Part shown: positions 1-7,410 of the stretch, piece by piece | Layout of the letters: each line of letters starts with the position of its first letter | How positions within the stretch are numbered: position 1 is the stretch's first letter | NCBI GenBank assembly: GCA_014239505.1 | Contig: JAAZYT010000129.1 | Span: 1-10,701, forward strand | Direction: 5' to 3' | Source of the DNA: Fidelibacterota bacterium | Lineage (GTDB): Bacteria > Fidelibacterota > Marinisomatia > Marinisomatales > TCS55 | Length of the DNA: 10,701 nucleotides | Translations under genes and position numbers: made by a program | The notes under the pieces: generated by a model | The model's database searches: none | What the model was told of the DNA's origin: nothing | Seen by the model: only the letters and a program-made list of their open reading frames with translations

Positions 1-1
1 C

Positions 2-505
2 TTATTAATTAATGCAGTTTCTCAATTAAAAGAAGGAACAAAGCCTTTCACACTTCTTATTTCGGGTGTTGGTAAAGAATGGAATAATTTAGAACGACAA
101 ATTAATCAAAAAGGGTTAAATAGAATTATAAAGCTTATTGGCTTTCAGAATGAATTATCAAATATTTTAAATGCTGCTGATTTTATTATTATGCCATCGC
201 GTCATGAGGGAATGCCGAATGTTGCAATGGAAAGTATGGCTTTAGGTAAGCCAGTGATAGCTTCTAATGTAAACGGCATATCTGAGTTAATTGATCACAG
301 GAAAACAGGTTATATATTATCTTCATTAAGGATAGAGATAATTTGTAATGCTATTAAGTTTGCCATCGATAATCATGGTAGTGAAGAAATTCAAAATTGG
401 GGTTTAGCTGCTAAGGATCATATTGCTACAAATTTCACTTTGCCTAAAATGTTAGATCAGCTTGAATCGTATTTTTATAGTCAAATTAATCTTCGATTTA
501 GATAA
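2..505 (+). CDS. Glycosyltransferase family 4, C-terminal part (5' end outside window)
   Basis: The reading frame is open from base 2 and gives 167 residues before TAA, so the gene begins upstream of the window. What is visible is the nucleotide-sugar-binding C-terminal Rossmann domain of a GT4 (GT-B fold) retaining glycosyltransferase. The segment around residues 64-86 holds the family's EX7E motif (E69 and E77 of the fragment, in SRHEGMPNVAMES), followed by the typical ALGKPVIAS strand and the GISELI segment. Upstream, GFQNELSNILNAAD matches the usual G-(x)n-L-x-x-A-D stretch before this motif. Such enzymes add sugars from NDP-sugar donors on the cytoplasmic side of the inner membrane during LPS, O-antigen or capsule assembly. 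It lies 11 bases before a CDP-glycerol-transferase-like gene and is probably co-transcribed with it. The family is clear; donor and acceptor cannot be read from the sequence. Confidence 0.9.
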   Translation, partial: LLINAVSQLKEGTKPFTLLISGVGKEWNNLERQINQKGLNRIIKLIGFQNELSNILNAADFIIMPSRHEGMPNVAMESMALGKPVIASNVNGISELIDHRKTGYILSSLRIEIICNAIKFAIDNHGSEEIQNWGLAAKDHIATNFTLPKMLDQLESYFYSQINLRFR

Positions 506-516
506 GCAAAAATAAG

Positions 517-1605
517 ATGCTCAAAGTTCTATTTGAAAATCACCATCTTTATTATCTACCCAATTTTATACCTATTATAGATGTCATGAATAAACGTAAT
601 CAATATGATATTTATGCGTCTATTCCAGCAATGATGCCTAAAGATGAAAAAAATATTTTTACTAATGCACTTAAAAGATTAAATATAAAAATCATTATAT
701 CAGAGAATGAAAATAAAAGAGTAGAAATAATAAAAGATAAAAAATTTGATATTATAATTGTTGGTAATGTAGGACAACTTAATAATATTGTAAATGATGA
801 TACATTAGCTGTCATGGTATATCATGGAATTGGTCTTAAACAATCTTATTATAATGATATTGACAGTAGAATAGATTTGAGATCGGTTGAGTCAAAAACT
901 AGAATGTTAGAGCTTAAAGAACATGGCCATCAAAATCTTGTTCTTACTGGTTTTACCAAATGTGATCCCTTGGTTAAGTCAGAAAATATTTTAGACTTTG
1001 ATTCTATGGGGTTAAAAGGGAACCAAAAAACAGTATTGTATGCTCCAAGTTTTTATCCTTCCTCTTTGGATCAATTATTACCTTCACTTGGAAGTATTAG
1101 TTACGAAACTAATTTAATTGTAAAGCTCCATAATTTTAGTTGGCATCAGAAAAAATATATTTATCAAAGTAAATCAATTATTGAATTAAGTAAAAAATTT
1201 GAAAATATCTATTTAGTTCCTCCTGAAGAATTCAATATTATTCCATTTTATACAATTTCAGATATGCTTGTTTCTGATATCTCATCAACAATATTTGAAT
1301 ATTTATATTTGAATCGACCTATAATCATGGCTGATTGTTTTAAACTGAGAACGAAACATCAAATATTTAATAAAAGATTTTTAAAAAAAATAGATATAGA
1401 AAGGATGGAGAGTGTTGACTTTACTCTTAGGTTAAGTGATCCTGAAAATTTCCCTTCGTTAGTGTATCATGGATTAGAATATCCTTTAGACCTTGAAAAA
1501 GAAAGACTAAGTGCTCAGATAGAATATTTACATCGTGTTGATGGACAAGCATCGGTTCGATTAGTTGATGCTATTGAAAAAAAAATAATAGATAATAATA
1601 AATGA
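517..1605 (+). CDS. CDP-glycerol glycerophosphotransferase-family protein (TagB/TagF-like)
   Basis: A 362-residue protein with the marks of the Glyphos_transf family (PF04464), whose members move glycerol- or ribitol-phosphate from a CDP-alcohol onto a glycan or lipid acceptor. In order: YHGIGLK (H103, the 'HG' motif, equivalent to a catalytic His of TagF), GFTKCDPL (145-152, matching the G-x-P-x-x-D segment), VLYAPSF (173-179), VKLHNF (H205, second His), and LVSDISSTIFEYLYLNRPII (251-270, the S/T-rich donor-binding motif ending in the acidic E261). No signal peptide or membrane helix is seen, as expected for a cytoplasmic, membrane-peripheral enzyme. ATG was chosen because it follows the GT4 stop by 11 bases. 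No Shine-Dalgarno is visible (AAAATAAG only). The 3' end overlaps the next gene by 4 bases (ATGA). The family is best known for Gram-positive teichoic acids but also occurs in Gram-negative capsule and O-antigen loci; the alcohol transferred is not known. Confidence 0.88.
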   Translation: MLKVLFENHHLYYLPNFIPIIDVMNKRNQYDIYASIPAMMPKDEKNIFTNALKRLNIKIIISENENKRVEIIKDKKFDIIIVGNVGQLNNIVNDDTLAVMVYHGIGLKQSYYNDIDSRIDLRSVESKTRMLELKEHGHQNLVLTGFTKCDPLVKSENILDFDSMGLKGNQKTVLYAPSFYPSSLDQLLPSLGSISYETNLIVKLHNFSWHQKKYIYQSKSIIELSKKFENIYLVPPEEFNIIPFYTISDMLVSDISSTIFEYLYLNRPIIMADCFKLRTKHQIFNKRFLKKIDIERMESVDFTLRLSDPENFPSLVYHGLEYPLDLEKERLSAQIEYLHRVDGQASVRLVDAIEKKIIDNNK

Positions 1606-2591
1606 GAATAGGAGTTTTTTGTCCAAACTGGGTAGGAGATGCTGTGATGTCAATCCCCTTTTTCAATCAATTAAGGGAAATTCATAAAAATGCAGTAATC
1701 TTTGCTATTTCAAAATCATGGGTTTCACCTATCTATACTAATCATCCAGATATAAGTGAAATAATTTCATTTGAGAAGAAAGACCTTTTCGGTTTGCGTT
1801 CAACTAAAAATTCAGGACTAAGTTTAAAAGCCTTAGATCTTGATATTTTTTATTTATTATCTGATTCCTTTCGTTCAGCATATATTGCTAGAAAATCTGA
1901 GGCACCAATTATAATTGGCTATTCAGGACAAGGAAGAACTCAAATGTTAACAAAAGTAATTAGCCGTCCAAAAAATAAAACCCATAGAACTAATTATTAC
2001 TTAAATTTATTAATTGATGAAGAATTACCTATAAAATCACAAAATTATTCAGGAATTATAATTAGTCAGAATGAAAAACAATGGGCGCAAACAGAATTGT
2101 CTAAATTAAATATTAAAGATCCAATTGCATTCTTTCCATTTAGTGTTGCAAAATCGCGGAATATTCCTGAATTAAAGACATTAGAATTTTTAAAAAAAAC
2201 AAAAAACAATATTATAATATTTGGTGGAAAAAGAGATAGGAAAATATCAGAAAAAATTATATCTGAATTACAAAATCCTCATATTCATTCATTGGCAGGT
2301 CAATATGATTTAAGGAAAAGTATAGCACTCATTTCAGAATGTGATGGAGCTATTGCATCCGATAGTGGCTTGGGACATATTTCAGCAAATATTGGTATAC
2401 CAACTGTTTCAATATTTGGTGCAGGCGATCCTGATATCACAAGACCAATTGGAATTAAAACGAGTTATTTAAATGAGAATGTTTACTGTAGCCCTTGTTT
2501 AAAAAATAGTTGTGAGAATAAGAAAGAACCACTTTTATGTCTAAATACAATTAGTGCAGATAAAGTTTGGAGCACTCTATCTAGGCTTTAG
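1602..2591 (+). CDS. waaF: GT9 heptosyltransferase-family protein (WaaF/RfaF-like)
   Basis: A 329-residue GT-B protein of family GT9. The N-terminus PNWVGDAVMSIPF (residues 8-20) is the family's acceptor-side loop, with D13 at the position of the catalytic base of WaaC/WaaF. The C-terminal domain has SDSGLGHISANIGIPTVSIF (253-272), the ADP-heptose-binding motif, followed by a four-cysteine segment YCSPC-x4-C-x8-C (C296, C299, C304, C313) common in heptosyltransferase II-type sequences. The family transfers L-glycero-D-manno-heptose from ADP-heptose to the LPS inner core on the cytoplasmic face of the inner membrane. The start overlaps the previous stop in an ATGA, implying translational coupling. 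The TAG stop overlaps the stop of the convergent gene. GT9 membership is certain. The exact role (second core heptose or another sugar) is inferred from family resemblance, so the symbol is tentative. Confidence 0.82.
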   Translation: MRIGVFCPNWVGDAVMSIPFFNQLREIHKNAVIFAISKSWVSPIYTNHPDISEIISFEKKDLFGLRSTKNSGLSLKALDLDIFYLLSDSFRSAYIARKSEAPIIIGYSGQGRTQMLTKVISRPKNKTHRTNYYLNLLIDEELPIKSQNYSGIIISQNEKQWAQTELSKLNIKDPIAFFPFSVAKSRNIPELKTLEFLKKTKNNIIIFGGKRDRKISEKIISELQNPHIHSLAGQYDLRKSIALISECDGAIASDSGLGHISANIGIPTVSIFGAGDPDITRPIGIKTSYLNENVYCSPCLKNSCENKKEPLLCLNTISADKVWSTLSRL

Positions 2592-4543
2592 TCTTGAATT
2601 GAATAATGACCTAGGTTCTTTTCTGCCATTTTTAAAAGTTTTTGTTTTATAGTATTAAATACACTTACACTATCTGGAGAAATTGATTCATCATTAATTG
2701 TCTCTAATAATCCAGATTCTATTTTTCCTCCTGATAAATGAAACTCCATTTTCCAATCTTTATCAGCAATAAGAAATTTTTTCGGTCTTTCTGTTATTTC
2801 GCACTCTTGTATTATTGCATAATCTAAATTTGGATTATAATTTAATAATGATTTTCCAGATACGATTTTCTCGTAAGGAATTGAGATGTCAATATAGTCC
2901 ATTATAGTTGGCATAACATCAGCATGACTTGTGATATTATAATCAATATTATTTATTCCAGGTATGTGCATTATAAAAGGTGTAGATGTTTGAACATTTT
3001 TTAGTGAGTATGAATGTGCAAATCGTCCAAACTCATTGAATTCCTCACCATGATCTCCTAATATAACAATAATAGTGTTTTCCATTTTTCCACTATTATT
3101 TATCTTTTCAACTATTTTGCTAATTTGTGAATCAACAAAGTAGGCACTATTTTTATAACGATTGAAAACTAGGTCTGATTCTTTACGTAACCCTTTTTCA
3201 TATATTTGATAATGTCTATCAATGTAAGGTTTAAACTTTCCAAACTCTTCGGGGAAATAATAATTATAATGTGTAGAGTAAAACCAAAGATAGCTAAGAT
3301 TTGGAGAGTCAGATGTATTGTTCGTGAATTTATCTAGAAATTCATCAACCATAATTTGATCCCATTTAAATAGGTCACTTCGCTTAACCATGGGATGTCC
3401 TAATCCTCCACCGTAACCTGTAAATTTGTAAACATTATCTATGGCATTAGTAAAAATATGCTTATCCATATCTGAATATCCAAGAGCTGTAGTGGTGTAA
3501 ACATCAATTTCATACCCTAACTTGTCAAATATAGAAAGTGGTGAAGGTTGAAGCTCTTTTTTATATGATGGATACCAATAAAAAGGAGTTTGACCAGTGA
3601 GTGTGCCAAAGATGCCATTACCAGTACAATTACTATTACTAAAATGTTGTTTACTTGTTATCCATTTATTTGATTTGGCATAATAGTTTAGATTTGGCAT
3701 TATTTCTGGGTTGTTCATATCATATCTGAGACTTTCAAAAACAAGAAAAACAATATTAACATCTTTTTTATTGGCTCTTATTGTTTCAATTTTCTCACTT
3801 AGTTTCTTTTGAGAATTAAGAAAGTCTGACTCAAAATCCCATGTAATTTTGGCAGAAGATTTTTCAGCTTCAGTTGGTGGATCGAGTATTGGTCTCCAAA
3901 CTTTACTCATACGTAAAACAGTATATGAAGGGATTGAATTCCAATATGTTAATGTCTCCTCTCGCTCAGTATAATAAAAATATGAAAAGAAGATTTTTTC
4001 AATTAAAGATAAAAAAACTAATATTTTAAAAATTAGGTAGAATTTTTTTGTAATTAAATTAGGTGCCAAGGAAGAATATTTTTTATAAAACCAAATTGAG
4101 ACTTTTAGAGAAGCTATAGACCATAGAATAGTCATTGTAAGTTGAAAAGCTAATAATACTAGGTCAGATAAATGAATACCCATATCTTGCATAACACCTG
4201 CTTCAAATAGCAGGCCATATAATTTTAAATTAAAATGATCACGATAGATTGATAAGACTTTAGCATCAATTACTGTGAAGATAAATGTGAATACAATTAA
4301 AAATAGAGCTAGATAACGAAGGTTAAATTCATTAGATCTAAAAATTTTAGCTATGCCTTTAGTGGCACCTTTAATAATTATTATTAGAAAAAAAGGTGTA
4401 TTTAAGGTCATAAAAAAAAAGAAAGGCTCCATTCCAAATGGGTTGCTTAAAGGTTTCCCTGGGCTAAGAAATAGTGCGTTATTAAAAATATAAACTAATA
4501 GTATTAGCCAATTAGTGAAGTAAAATAAAGTTAACCTTGTCAT
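2588..4543 (-). CDS. Inner-membrane sulfatase/phosphoglycerol-transferase superfamily protein (YejM/LtaS-like)
   Basis: A 651-residue protein with about five hydrophobic segments (near residues 8-27, 40-58, 77-96, 125-150 and 168-190) followed by a large soluble domain expected in the periplasm. That domain has the alkaline-phosphatase-superfamily pattern. NIVFLVFESLRYD (263-275) supplies metal ligand E270. SNSNCTGNGIFGTLTG (302-317) places T307 as the likely nucleophile, in a setting close to YejM/PbgA and LtaS. GDHGEEFNE (496-504) gives D497 and H498, and H510 (FAHS) completes the metal site. FYSTHYNYYFPEEF (421-434) matches the substrate-side T-x-H-x-P-Y/F segment. Relatives transfer phosphoethanolamine or phosphoglycerol, or sense and regulate LPS (YejM). 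Unlike E. coli YejM, the metal-site residues look intact, so catalysis is likely. It converges on the glycan genes and may modify their product outside the membrane. The ATG at 4543 gives a direct first helix. No clear ribosome site is seen. Confidence 0.85.
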   Translation of the reverse strand: MTRLTLFYFTNWLILLVYIFNNALFLSPGKPLSNPFGMEPFFFFMTLNTPFFLIIIIKGATKGIAKIFRSNEFNLRYLALFLIVFTFIFTVIDAKVLSIYRDHFNLKLYGLLFEAGVMQDMGIHLSDLVLLAFQLTMTILWSIASLKVSIWFYKKYSSLAPNLITKKFYLIFKILVFLSLIEKIFFSYFYYTEREETLTYWNSIPSYTVLRMSKVWRPILDPPTEAEKSSAKITWDFESDFLNSQKKLSEKIETIRANKKDVNIVFLVFESLRYDMNNPEIMPNLNYYAKSNKWITSKQHFSNSNCTGNGIFGTLTGQTPFYWYPSYKKELQPSPLSIFDKLGYEIDVYTTTALGYSDMDKHIFTNAIDNVYKFTGYGGGLGHPMVKRSDLFKWDQIMVDEFLDKFTNNTSDSPNLSYLWFYSTHYNYYFPEEFGKFKPYIDRHYQIYEKGLRKESDLVFNRYKNSAYFVDSQISKIVEKINNSGKMENTIIVILGDHGEEFNEFGRFAHSYSLKNVQTSTPFIMHIPGINNIDYNITSHADVMPTIMDYIDISIPYEKIVSGKSLLNYNPNLDYAIIQECEITERPKKFLIADKDWKMEFHLSGGKIESGLLETINDESISPDSVSVFNTIKQKLLKMAEKNLGHYSIQD

Positions 4544-4637
4544 TTCAAATCTATCTTTTTCATTAAAAAATTATGTTGCAAATTAACCTTATAAATTATT
4601 TTTCATCACAATAACTATCGGGGCTAATTTCACTACT
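4544..4637. promoter_or_regulatory. Divergent intergenic region, presumed promoters in both directions
   Basis: These 94 bases separate two genes read away from each other, so promoters for both should lie here. It is very AT-rich. A TATAAA sits at 4590-4595 on the plus strand, suitably placed to start transcription about 35 bases before the 4638 gene, but no matching -35 box lies 17 bases upstream. TTGCAA at 4576-4581 is too close to serve. On the minus strand nothing better than weak matches was found. Function is inferred from gene layout, not from a clear motif. Confidence 0.4.
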
Positions 4638-5366
4638 ATGAAATCAGTAATTCTTGCAGCAGGTGTTTCACGTCGACTCTATCCTTTAACGTATGAAATG
4701 CCTAAATGCCTTATGAAAGTTGGCGATAAAGCTATACTTGACAGACAATTAAAGACTTTACAATCTTCAAATATTAGTGAAGTTATTATTGTTGTTGGCT
4801 ATTACCGTGAATTAATCGTTGATTATGTAAAAAGCCATTATAATGACTTAAATGTTAAATTTGTTATTAATCATCATTATTTTGAAACAAATACAGCTTA
4901 TTCGTTAAGACTTTGCAATGATTTTATTAATAATGAACCATTTATACTAATGAATGCAGATGTTCTTTATCCAAAAGAAGTTTTGACTAGAGTAATTGAT
5001 TCAAATTACAATACTGTACTTGCAGTTGATATTAAGCCTTGTGGTCGAGAGGAAGTAAAGGTTGTTGAAGGAGAAGGTAATCGTATTGTAGCAATTGGTA
5101 AAGAATTAATTGAAGATAATTCTTTAGGTGAATTTATTGGAGTTGCCAAATTCTCCAAAAACATATCAAGTAAATTTATGAATTCATTAGATCAGTTAAT
5201 TTCTTCAGGTGGAAAATCAGATTATTTTGAAGCTGCTATCCATCCACTTATGTCTGAGCATGATATTTATTATGAAGATATATCTGATTTACCTTGTATA
5301 GAAATTGATTTTGTTGAAGATCTTGAAAAAGCTCAGAAACTAGTAAAGTCGGATTGGTTTAAATAA
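4638..5366 (+). CDS. LicC-like nucleotidyltransferase (probable CTP-dependent alcohol-phosphate cytidylyltransferase)
   Basis: A 242-residue single-domain nucleotidyltransferase. The N-terminus ILAAGVSRRLYPLT (5-18) is the NTP-binding loop, with MPKCLMKVGDKAILDRQL (21-38) supplying the usual lysines. VVGYYRELI (52-60), the YFETNTAYSL segment (81-90), NAD (106-108, Mg-binding D108), EFIGVAKFS (165-173) and CIEIDFVEDLEKA (220-232, D224) follow the order seen in LicC, the phosphocholine cytidylyltransferase, whose typical length is about 230. The family forms CDP-choline or related CMP-activated alcohols from CTP in the cytoplasm; relatives act on sugar phosphates or 2-aminoethylphosphonate (PntC). 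No LicA, LicB, LicD or phosphonate gene is in the window, so the substrate is open. The nearby CDP-glycerol-transferase-like gene makes an activated alcohol for surface glycans plausible. The start has no Shine-Dalgarno. The next gene follows after 6 bases. Confidence 0.8.
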   Translation: MKSVILAAGVSRRLYPLTYEMPKCLMKVGDKAILDRQLKTLQSSNISEVIIVVGYYRELIVDYVKSHYNDLNVKFVINHHYFETNTAYSLRLCNDFINNEPFILMNADVLYPKEVLTRVIDSNYNTVLAVDIKPCGREEVKVVEGEGNRIVAIGKELIEDNSLGEFIGVAKFSKNISSKFMNSLDQLISSGGKSDYFEAAIHPLMSEHDIYYEDISDLPCIEIDFVEDLEKAQKLVKSDWFK

Positions 5367-5372
5367 TATAAT

Positions 5373-6038
5373 TTGTTTCCTGACCATTTAATTATTGATT
5401 TTGATAGTACTTTTATTACCAAAGAATCCTTGGATGAATTAGCTCATCTAGTTTTACTAAATCATAAAGATGGTGTTGAAAGACTAAAAAGTATTAAAGC
5501 ATTGACACTTTCTGGGATGGAAGGGAAAATTCCATTTGACCTGTCACTCGAGAAACGAATTGCTTTAATAAATACAAATAAAAATGACATAAAACAGATT
5601 TCAAGTGAATTGTCTAAAGAAGTCAGTCTATCAATCAAAAAAAATAAATTATTTATAAAAAAAAACTCTTCAAATATTTTGATTTTTTCCGGTGGATTTA
5701 AAGAAATTATAATTCCAATTGTGTCTGAATATGGTATTAATGAAAAGCAAATATTTGCAAATCAATTCATATATGATTCAATCGGCAATGTTATAGGTAT
5801 AGATAAAAATAATAATATGTCCAAAAAAAGTGGAAAAGTTTTAATGATTAAAGCATTAAAACTATCTGGAAAAATTGATGTAATTGGTGATGGCTTTACT
5901 GATTATGAAATAAAAAAATCTGGTTTAGCTTCAAATTTTTATGCTTTTATTGAAAATATTAATAGAGAGAAAATTAGTCAGCTATCTGATAAAGCTTTAA
6001 ACTCATTTGATGATTATATTAATATTGTTAATGATTAA
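5373..6038 (+). CDS. serB: HAD-family phosphoserine phosphatase (SerB-like), TTG start
   Basis: A 221-residue HAD-IB phosphatase, close in length to the 211-residue Methanocaldococcus enzyme. Motif I is DFDSTF (nucleophile D9, acid D11), motif II SGG (S106), motif III SKKSGK (K152/K155) and motif IV GDGFTDYE (D173, D177). The cap also keeps the phosphoserine-binding residues: E18 (KESLDELA), M49 in GMEGKIPF and R62 in EKRIALI. This favours hydrolysis of O-phosphoserine to serine, the last step of serine synthesis, over a generic HAD role. TTG at 5373 is chosen because motif I begins nine codons later and the first in-frame ATG would remove it. No Shine-Dalgarno is visible. It lies 6 bases after the LicC-like gene and is probably co-transcribed. 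An alternative is that it dephosphorylates a metabolite of the glycan pathway, but the specificity residues argue for SerB. Confidence 0.82.
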   Translation: MFPDHLIIDFDSTFITKESLDELAHLVLLNHKDGVERLKSIKALTLSGMEGKIPFDLSLEKRIALINTNKNDIKQISSELSKEVSLSIKKNKLFIKKNSSNILIFSGGFKEIIIPIVSEYGINEKQIFANQFIYDSIGNVIGIDKNNNMSKKSGKVLMIKALKLSGKIDVIGDGFTDYEIKKSGLASNFYAFIENINREKISQLSDKALNSFDDYINIVND

Positions 6039-6111
6039 AATGAAATTTAATGTCAAAATTTTTATAAATTCTTTAACACTTAAATTAACTTTTTAATTAT
6101 TACTTAAAATT

Positions 6112-7371
6112 ATGCTTCAAAAAATTCTTTCTGAAAAAATAAATATTTGGCAAAAAGAAATTCATTCTGTCATTAAAAATAAAGGGCAGAAAGTTATTAG
6201 TGAGGTCACTGTTTCGCAAGCCTATGGTGGAATGCGTGGCGTAAAAGGATTAACTTGTGAGACATCAGCTGTTTCAGCTGATAGGGGACTAATTATTAGA
6301 GGCTATCCTTTAACGGATATCTCTCATATCTCACCTGAAGAAGTATTCTATTTATTATTGACAGGTGAATTACCTGACTCTGATGCTGTTAATGATATTC
6401 AAAATCAATTTAAAAATAATCAAAAAGTTCCTGAATATGTTTGGAAAATACTTGAATCGATGCCAAAAAATTCTCATCCAATGACTATGCTAACCACAGC
6501 AATTCAAAGTATGCAAGTAGATAGTATTTTTGTGAAAAAATACAATGATGGTACTCCAAAAACTGATCTATGGAAATGGACTTTGGACGATGGTATTACT
6601 TTATTAAGTGCTATACCAATAATAGCTGCTGGAATATATAGAATGCGCTATAATAAAGGAGATCGAATAGAGCCAGATAAAACTTTAGATTGGGCAGGGA
6701 ATTTTGCACATATGCTTGGTATTCAAGATGAAGATTTTAAAAAATTAATGCGTCTTTATCTTATGCTGCACTGTGATCATGAAGGTGGAAATGTAAGCGC
6801 ATTTAGTTCTTTAACTGTAGCATCTGCGCTATCCTCTCCTTTTTTATCAGTTGCGGCAGGTTTAAATGGTCTAGCTGGCCCGCTACATGGATTAGCTAAT
6901 CAAGAGTGCTTAAAATTTGTTTTGGATGTAAAAGATCACTTTAAAACTGTTCCATCAGACGAAGACCTTAAAGATTTTTGTTGGGACCGTTTAAATAATG
7001 GTCGAGTCATTCCTGGTTATGGCCATGCAGTACTAAGATGTCCAGATCCAAGATTCTCAGCATTTATGGATTTTGGAGAAAATTATATTAGGAATGATGA
7101 TATATTTTCAATTGTTCAATCGTTATTTAAAGTAGTTCCACCTGTTTTATTAGAACAGGGTAAGGCTAAAAACCCATGGCCAAATGTAGATGCAGCATCA
7201 GGCTCATTACTTTATTATTATGGATTAAAGGAATTTAATTATTACACTGTGCTTTTTAGTATTTCACGATCAATGGGAATAATTGCTCAAATGGTTATTA
7301 ACCGAGCAATGGGAATACCGATTACACGTCCTAAATCAGTTACTACTGAATGGATTAAAAATAATACCTGA
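6112..7371 (+). CDS. gltA: Citrate synthase, eukaryotic (mitochondrial-like) type
   Basis: A 419-residue citrate synthase that condenses acetyl-CoA and oxaloacetate to citrate at entry to the TCA cycle. The catalytic residues are intact: H259 (GPLHGLANQE, the pig H274 equivalent), H305 (VIPGYGHAVLR, H320) and D360 (NPWPNVDAASG, D375). The binding residues R386 (SISRSMG) and R406 (RPKS) are also kept, as is HCDHEGGNVSA (220-230). The wording of these motifs matches the mitochondrial/Geobacter-type enzyme rather than the NADH-regulated E. coli type. Within the HEGGNVSA stretch the usual following His is Phe (F231). The start at 6112 leaves about 35 residues before the first conserved block, normal for this type. 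It is separated from serB by 73 bases of nearly pure A/T with no convincing promoter or Shine-Dalgarno, though a promoter there is likely. Confidence 0.95.
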   Translation: MLQKILSEKINIWQKEIHSVIKNKGQKVISEVTVSQAYGGMRGVKGLTCETSAVSADRGLIIRGYPLTDISHISPEEVFYLLLTGELPDSDAVNDIQNQFKNNQKVPEYVWKILESMPKNSHPMTMLTTAIQSMQVDSIFVKKYNDGTPKTDLWKWTLDDGITLLSAIPIIAAGIYRMRYNKGDRIEPDKTLDWAGNFAHMLGIQDEDFKKLMRLYLMLHCDHEGGNVSAFSSLTVASALSSPFLSVAAGLNGLAGPLHGLANQECLKFVLDVKDHFKTVPSDEDLKDFCWDRLNNGRVIPGYGHAVLRCPDPRFSAFMDFGENYIRNDDIFSIVQSLFKVVPPVLLEQGKAKNPWPNVDAASGSLLYYYGLKEFNYYTVLFSISRSMGIIAQMVINRAMGIPITRPKSVTTEWIKNNT

Positions 7372-7410
7372 TTAGTTTTTTCTTGTTTATAAGTGTCTTA
7401 TTTTTTGCCC

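Noticed and set aside
612..815. Minus-strand open frame of 67 codons
   Set aside because: It lies wholly inside the CDP-glycerol-transferase-family gene, whose catalytic motifs fix the plus frame. Its Ser/Phe/Ile-rich translation is what the reverse of AT-rich Lys/Asn/Asp codons gives.
2582..2625. Hairpin terminator between the convergent genes
   Set aside because: Only a 5-base CTAGG/CCTAG pairing around a long loop is present, with no adjacent T tract.
6039..6111. Promoter or repeat in the AT-rich gap before citrate synthase
   Set aside because: TATAAA at 6063 has no -35 partner at a suitable distance, and the ACTTAAA repeats at 6078 and 6102 are what such base composition gives by chance.
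7383..7407. Bacteroidetes-type promoter (TTG and TAnnTTTG) before the lipoprotein gene
   Set aside because: The downstream element is off by one base and the spacing is about 14, shorter than the usual range.
7393..7410. GTG start six codons before the lipoprotein ATG
   Set aside because: The extension would precede a textbook signal peptide that begins at the ATG, and no ribosome site supports it.
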